Assembly: GCA_020343635.1 (NCBI GenBank)
Contig: CP070804.1
Span: forward strand, 69,248 to 77,850
Length of the DNA: 8,603 nucleotides
From: Candidatus Aenigmatarchaeota archaeon
GTDB lineage: Archaea; Aenigmatarchaeota; Aenigmatarchaeia; QMZP01; JAFGSV01
Direction: 5' to 3'
Shown: positions 5,756 to 8,603 of the stretch, one piece after another
Position numbering within the stretch: the stretch's first letter is position 1
How the letters are laid out: every line of letters starts with the position of its first letter
Program-made: the position numbers and the translations under genes
Notes under the pieces: model-generated
Seen by the model: only the letters and a program-made list of their open reading frames with translations
Told to the model about the DNA's origin: nothing
The model's database searches: none

Positions 5756-5762
5756 TGTTATA
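5748..5762. promoter_or_regulatory. Inverted repeat at the predicted peroxiredoxin transcript start
   Basis: TATAACA-T-TGTTATA is a perfect 7-bp inverted repeat around one central base. It overlies the transcript start predicted from the TATA box at 5778-5785, where a repressor dimer would block transcription. AT-rich palindromes arise by chance, so operator status is inferred from position. Confidence 0.4.
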
Positions 5763-5777
5763 ATTGACCCGACCTCC

Positions 5778-5785
5778 TATATAAA
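5778..5785 (-). promoter_or_regulatory. Consensus TATA box for the peroxiredoxin gene
   Basis: Read on the minus strand this is TTTATATA, the archaeal consensus, 25 nt past the tspO stop. It predicts a start near 5755 and a leader of about 52 nt before the peroxiredoxin ATG. A GGAGGT on the same strand (5772-5777) touches the TATA box, but would not be in this transcript and has no start codon at proper spacing. A weaker AT-rich box (AAAAATATA, 5743-5751) is an alternative promoter. Confidence 0.55.
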
Positions 5786-5809
5786 GAACTGGGTATCTAA
5801 AAATATACC

Positions 5810-6286
5810 TCAGTTCAGCATCCAAACGGAATAGTTCAGGAAAGCCGCGAAACTGACCCACGCTATGTAGGGAATAAGCAGATAAGCCGCCTTTCTGTCA
5901 ATCCTCCAGAAAAGCCAGATTGTTGCGGCAATGAAGGCCCAGAGGATTATTATCTCAGCGAATGCCGCCATGGGATTCTGCAGACCGAAGAAAAGCACCG
6001 ACCACATTATGTTCAGGAAAAGCTGGACTCCGAAGATTCCTGCTGCCTTTTTGCCCTGAGAATTGAGGTTTGTCTTCTGCCATATGAGGTAGAGGGATAT
6101 TCCCATCAGTATGAACAGCGTGGTCCAGACAGGACCGAAAACCCAGTTTGGCGGCGTGAAAGCAGGCTTGTTTATAGAGGCGTACCACGTGGCTATGTTC
6201 GGTGTTGTGAATAGTGAGCCAGCGAAACCCGCAAGGTTGCATATGACTACTGCCGCAACGAGCCTTGTCCAGTTTACTTCTGCCAT
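5810..6286 (-). CDS. tspO: TspO/MBR family tryptophan-rich sensory membrane protein
   Basis: A 158-residue protein with five hydrophobic helices, the standard TspO size. Relatives bind porphyrins and other tetrapyrroles and affect stress or light responses; the function in archaea is not settled. Diagnostic blocks are KPAFTPPNWVFGPVWTTLFILMG (40-62), NIMWSVLFFG (92-101) and AYLLIPYIAWVSFAAFLNYSVWMLN (134-158). The ATG at 6284-6286 was chosen because the family homology begins with MAEVNW; the frame stays open a further 29 codons upstream, but those residues would extend through the divergent promoter. There is no SD, so the start is probably leaderless. It lies on the same strand as the peroxiredoxin gene, 106 nt upstream, which appears to have a separate promoter. 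It diverges from a DUF998-like gene across 72 nt. Confidence 0.93.
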   Translation of the reverse strand: MAEVNWTRLVAAVVICNLAGFAGSLFTTPNIATWYASINKPAFTPPNWVFGPVWTTLFILMGISLYLIWQKTNLNSQGKKAAGIFGVQLFLNIMWSVLFFGLQNPMAAFAEIIILWAFIAATIWLFWRIDRKAAYLLIPYIAWVSFAAFLNYSVWMLN

Positions 6287-6288
6287 AA

Positions 6289-6316
6289 ATATAATTATAT
6301 CGGTACTAAAATAATG
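6289..6316. promoter_or_regulatory. AT-rich divergent promoter region, tspO / DUF998-like gene
   Basis: The 72-nt spacer 6287-6358 holds a perfect 12-bp palindrome ATATAATTATAT (6289-6300) and a second AT block ACTAAAATAATG (6305-6316). The second block is centred about 25 nt upstream of the tspO ATG, fitting a leaderless tspO transcript. In the other direction it would start transcription near 6336, just ahead of the SD at 6349. The palindrome could instead be the TATA box of the rightward gene, or an operator at the tspO start. Confidence 0.4.
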
Positions 6317-6348
6317 AATGAAATCCGGGAGCTCAGTGATGAGACTTA

Positions 6349-6354
6349 AGGTGA
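6349..6354 (+). promoter_or_regulatory. SD site of the DUF998-like gene
   Basis: AGGTGA lies 4 nt before the ATG at 6359, and supports that start. Confidence 0.75.
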
Positions 6355-6358
6355 AGAA

Positions 6359-6949
6359 ATGAACCCCATACATACAGGAATCATCGGCATTCTTGCGGCT
6401 GTCATCCCACTTGTAGCAATTTTCACTGCGATATCCATATCTCCCTGGTTCACCTGGACTGACAGCTGGCTTAGTGACCTGGGAGGAAGCACGAGGGCAT
6501 CGGCTCCGATAATGAACAGCGGCCTTATGATAGGCGCCCTCGCCGGGATAATTTTTGCTTACGGGCTCTGGAAGAACAGGATATTCAGGGGGGATGAAGG
6601 CGAGTTCGGGCTTTCAACACTTTTCCTCTCATCATTCTTCCTGTTCTTCGTGGGCTTCCTTCCCGTAGACTTCGGGATGCCCCACACGCTGGCATCGTTC
6701 CTTTTCTTCCTGTTCTCCATACTCACCCTGATAATACTGGGAAAGGTCATACTCAGGTCCGGAAACAGGAACTACGGCTATTTCGTGCTCTTTCTGGGAA
6801 CCATATCGGCGGCGAGCTTTCCATTCTTCTTTGTAGCAAGGCCCTGGGGGACCAATGCTGTAATAGAAATGATCACGACAACATCAATGTCCCTGTTCGT
6901 GCTGATAACAGGGATAAAAATGATAAGAAAAGAAGGCTTCACGAAGTGA
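6359..6949 (+). CDS. DUF998-like multi-pass membrane protein
   Basis: A 196-residue protein with about six hydrophobic segments (near residues 7-27, 53-71, 86-104, 108-132, 140-160 and 166-187). It has the pattern I associate with DUF998: an N-terminal helix, then WLSDLGGSTRASAPIMNSGLMIGAL (37-61, family-like SDLG and N-x-G), a helix pair, and PHTLASFLFF (108-117). The family has no established biochemical role. The start is supported by an SD with 4-nt spacing. Its TGA lies inside the 3' end of the convergent endonuclease III gene, an 11-nt overlap. Loops are basic on one side (KNRIFR, RSGNRN, RKEGFTK), which suggests those face the cytoplasm. The membrane nature is certain; the family call is by recognition of short motifs only. 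Confidence 0.75.
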   Translation: MNPIHTGIIGILAAVIPLVAIFTAISISPWFTWTDSWLSDLGGSTRASAPIMNSGLMIGALAGIIFAYGLWKNRIFRGDEGEFGLSTLFLSSFFLFFVGFLPVDFGMPHTLASFLFFLFSILTLIILGKVILRSGNRNYGYFVLFLGTISAASFPFFFVARPWGTNAVIEMITTTSMSLFVLITGIKMIRKEGFTK

Positions 6950-7565
6950 CGGTGCCCTTGTAGTACCTGCATATCTTCTTCAGGCCGCATATGCTGCACT
7001 TGGGACTCCTCGGCAAGCATACACTCTGTCCATAGCGGACCATAAGATGGTTGATTTCCTTCCACTCCTTTTTTGGAACAGCTCTCATGAGAGCCGGCTC
7101 CGTCTCCTCGGGTGTCTTAGTCCTCACGAGGCCCAGCCTGTTGGAGATCCTGTGCACATGCGTGTCTACAGGGAGCGCATCATCGTCGAAGCCGTAAACT
7201 TGGACGCATCCGGCAGTTTTCGGGCCTACTCCCTTGAGCTTAAGTATGTCGGCCCTGTTCCTCGGGACACTGCCGCCAAATTCATCGACGAGCTGCCTGC
7301 TTATGGTCTTTATCCTCTCTGCCTTGACCTTGTAGAATCCGCTGGATTTTATCAGCTCTTCCAGATTCTCATTAGGCGCATTCGCTATCTCTTGCGGTGT
7401 GCTATAGACAGAAAACAGCCTTTCAGAAGCCCTGCGCGTGTTCTCGTCCTTCGTCCTCTGCGAAAGCACAGTGGATATCAGGACCCGGAATGGGTCTTCG
7501 TTCCACACTACTGCCCTGCCCCCTGTGTGCCTGCGCATCTCCCGAACTATGAAGTCTATCTCCAT
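6939..7565 (-). CDS. nth: Endonuclease III (DNA glycosylase/AP lyase)
   Basis: Removes oxidised pyrimidines and cuts at abasic sites in base-excision repair. It has 208 residues, like E. coli Nth. The helix-hairpin-helix is LKGVGPKTAG (110-119), with Lys116 as the catalytic lysine. Asp134 in VDTHVHR (133-139) is the catalytic aspartate. The C-terminal 4Fe-4S ligands show exact C-x6-C-x2-C-x5-C spacing at Cys183, 190, 193 and 199. The N-terminal block VLISTVLSQRTKDENT (28-43) is typical of archaeal members. It lies 22 nt downstream of the aspartate dehydrogenase gene on the same strand. The ATG at 7563-7565 has no SD, but CTTAAAT (7586-7592, minus strand) sits about 26 nt upstream. A private leaderless promoter inside the end of the previous gene is therefore possible as well as cotranscription. 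Confidence 0.96.
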   Translation of the reverse strand: MEIDFIVREMRRHTGGRAVVWNEDPFRVLISTVLSQRTKDENTRRASERLFSVYSTPQEIANAPNENLEELIKSSGFYKVKAERIKTISRQLVDEFGGSVPRNRADILKLKGVGPKTAGCVQVYGFDDDALPVDTHVHRISNRLGLVRTKTPEETEPALMRAVPKKEWKEINHLMVRYGQSVCLPRSPKCSICGLKKICRYYKGTVTS

Positions 7566-7585
7566 ATGTTTTTAGGCGGGCTGGG

Positions 7586-7592
7586 ATTTAAG
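7586..7592 (-). promoter_or_regulatory. Possible internal TATA box for nth
   Basis: Read on the minus strand, CTTAAAT is centred about 26 nt before the nth ATG, which lacks an SD. It overlaps the 3' end of the preceding gene. It is a short, weak match. Confidence 0.3.
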
Positions 7593-8400
7593 TTCCTATC
7601 TGCAGGCTTTCGGCGAGCTTCCTGAGCGTCGCTATCGCTGAAAACGCTGCGAGGCGCGAGGTCTTCTTGTTGTACGGCGAGGGATTGCTCTCCAGCTTGA
7701 TGTTCATGGTGCCGAACTTCCCGACGACGTCTATCTCGTGCGCGTTCCTGACAGCGAAGGGGTCGGCTATTATCTTCACCTTCGTCTGCTCCGGGCCTAC
7801 GCCTGCCAGGGCCAGGGTTATAGCGACGTTTATGTTCTTAGGGAATCCTGCTATCGCCCGGTTGGCAGTGCCCTCGAAGATGACGGTCGGCTTCTTTATC
7901 GCATGTAGAGGCACTTCGGTCTTCTTTACCCATGGAGCGCCCTCGAAAGCCGAGGGGTGCTTCCTGGTAGTCAGAGTGACGCTGTCCAGTCCTCCCTGTG
8001 CTGCCGCCTTGAGTGCATCCAGCCCTGCTATGGCCCCAGACGGGATATGTATGCTACGCCCAAGCTTCTCGGCCTTATCCCTGAACTCCCTGAAGAACTT
8101 AGTGTCCGAGAAGGCGCCTACGCTCATTATCATGACGTCGGCCTTCTCCAGCGCCCCGGGCATCCTCTCCCTGACGCACTCCTGTGAGGCCGCCTCTATT
8201 ATGAGATCAGCCTCCTCCATATCAGTTACACTTATGACCTCCGCTGGCTTGTTTTTGAGCTTAGCTAAAAGCTTTTCGCTGGCTTCCTTCTTCTCGTCCA
8301 GGATGTAAAGCAATTGAAATCTTTTGTCCCTGTCCATGTACTGCGCAAGCTCTGTGCCTATCGCTCCGCATCCGATTATGCCGACTTTGATCGCGCTCAT
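7588..8400 (-). CDS. nadX: L-aspartate dehydrogenase
   Basis: Oxidises L-aspartate to iminoaspartate with NAD(P)+, the first step of quinolinate and NAD synthesis in organisms lacking aspartate oxidase (NadB). It has 270 residues. The N-terminal Rossmann motif is GIIGCGAIG (7-15). Family blocks are HIPSGAIAGLDALKAA (118-133), TTRKHP (144-149), FPKNINVAITLALAG (186-200), NAHEID (219-224) with His221 the likely catalytic histidine, and NPSPYNKKTSRLAAFSA (239-255). The ATG at 8398-8400 has no SD. An AATTTATT box on the minus strand (8423-8430) is about 26 nt upstream, so the transcript is probably leaderless. NadA and NadC, which would complete the pathway, are not in this window. It is followed after 22 nt by nth, probably cotranscribed at least in part. 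Confidence 0.94.
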   Translation of the reverse strand: MSAIKVGIIGCGAIGTELAQYMDRDKRFQLLYILDEKKEASEKLLAKLKNKPAEVISVTDMEEADLIIEAASQECVRERMPGALEKADVMIMSVGAFSDTKFFREFRDKAEKLGRSIHIPSGAIAGLDALKAAAQGGLDSVTLTTRKHPSAFEGAPWVKKTEVPLHAIKKPTVIFEGTANRAIAGFPKNINVAITLALAGVGPEQTKVKIIADPFAVRNAHEIDVVGKFGTMNIKLESNPSPYNKKTSRLAAFSAIATLRKLAESLQIGT

Positions 8401-8422
8401 TCAGAATCATTGGAGTAGGAAG

Positions 8423-8430
8423 AATAAATT
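8423..8430 (-). promoter_or_regulatory. TATA box for nadX
   Basis: AATTTATT on the minus strand is centred about 26 nt before the ATG at 8400, which lacks an SD. It predicts a leaderless start and lies in the 40-nt gap after the edge gene's stop. Confidence 0.5.
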
Positions 8431-8440
8431 CTTAATTGAT

Positions 8441-8603
8441 TCATGCGGCGTCTCTGCTTTCTGCCCCGTTTTCTTCAGCAAGCTCCTCTCCTATCCACTT
8501 TATCACTCTGTCTCGCCACTCAACAACTGACTCTAACTTTCTTATATCAGTTATAAAAGGTTGGTTTTCCAGCAGTGCCCTGTAAACAGTGGGCATAATA
8601 TCA
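8441..8603 (-). CDS. Unidentified partial CDS at the right edge
   Basis: A minus-strand frame is open from the window edge to a TGA at 8441-8443. It contains an ATG at 8594-8596 that would give 51 residues starting MPTVYRALLENQPF, but the frame continues upstream to the edge, so this may be only the C-terminus of a longer gene. The visible part is polar and probably helical (RKLESVVEWRDRVIKWIGEEL), with an acidic end (AEENGAESRDAA). I recognise no family. Use of AGA, AGG and ATA codons resembles the other genes. It lies 40 nt upstream of nadX on the same strand, with a TATA box between them. It may be a chance frame, so confidence is moderate. Confidence 0.45.
   Translation of the reverse strand, partial: DIMPTVYRALLENQPFITDIRKLESVVEWRDRVIKWIGEELAEENGAESRDAA

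Noticed and set aside
5772..5777. Orphan GGAGGT (minus strand) as SD of a missed gene
   Set aside because: It touches the TATA box upstream of the likely transcript start, and no ATG, GTG or TTG lies at suitable distance.
6314..6362. Two mini-ORFs upstream of the DUF998-like gene (6314-6349 and 6318-6362)
   Set aside because: Two overlapping short frames in a short AT-rich leader are expected by chance, neither has an SD, and they start before or near the inferred transcript start.
6287..6373. 29-codon N-terminal extension of tspO
   Set aside because: It would run through the divergent promoter and past the start of the neighbouring gene; normal TspO begins near MAEVNW.
7047..7625. 192-residue frame on the plus strand
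   Set aside because: Antisense to nth, whose HhH and Fe-S ligands are intact.
7667..8308. 213-residue frame on the plus strand
   Set aside because: Antisense to nadX, which has complete family motifs; no independent protein features.
1..8603. A defence, toxin-antitoxin or mobile genetic system
   Set aside because: No nuclease, methylase, integrase, transposase, toxin pair or inverted-repeat-bounded element is visible; genes are chiefly housekeeping and small membrane proteins.

Overview
The window looks like a compact archaeal chromosome segment. The clearest lineage marker is ribosomal protein eS6, which bacteria do not have. Heavy use of AGG/AGA (Arg) and ATA (Ile) codons, TATA-like boxes about 26-30 nt upstream of starts, GGAGGTGA-type Shine-Dalgarno (SD) sites mixed with probably leaderless genes, and an archaeal lipoprotein agree with this. 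I cannot place the organism at phylum level. I see no tRNA, rRNA, CRISPR array, transposase, integrase or attachment site.

Layout, left to right. (1) The 3' part of argS (+), whose 5' end lies outside the window, converges on a small two-helix membrane protein (-). (2) A 60-nt divergent spacer leads to a secreted cysteine-rich lipoprotein (+), then eS6 (+) with an unusual acidic C-terminal tail. (3) A rhomboid protease and an ITPase/XTPase-like protein form a tight minus-strand operon that converges on eS6. (4) Across a 72-nt divergent spacer are an RDD-family membrane protein (+), a perfect 20-bp palindrome with a T-tract, and an 80-residue membrane/coiled-coil protein (+). (5) On the minus strand come tspO and then a BCP-type peroxiredoxin, separated by a 106-nt spacer carrying a consensus TATA box, an inverted repeat and a 16-codon mini-ORF. 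(6) Across another 72-nt divergent spacer is a DUF998-like membrane protein (+), converging on endonuclease III (-), which follows L-aspartate dehydrogenase (-). (7) The right edge holds the 3' end of an unidentified minus-strand gene.

Functionally this is mostly housekeeping: tRNA charging, the ribosome, nucleotide-pool cleaning, base-excision repair, NAD precursor synthesis and peroxide reduction. Small membrane proteins of unknown role are interspersed. ITPase, endonuclease III, peroxiredoxin and perhaps TspO share a loose theme of oxidative or damaged-base protection, but they sit in separate transcription units, so the link is inference only. No defence or mobile system is evident. The best leads are regulatory: the peroxiredoxin leader, the three short divergent spacers that appear to share AT boxes, and the 20-bp palindrome containing a stop codon. 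Two enzymes also carry changes at usually conserved motif positions.
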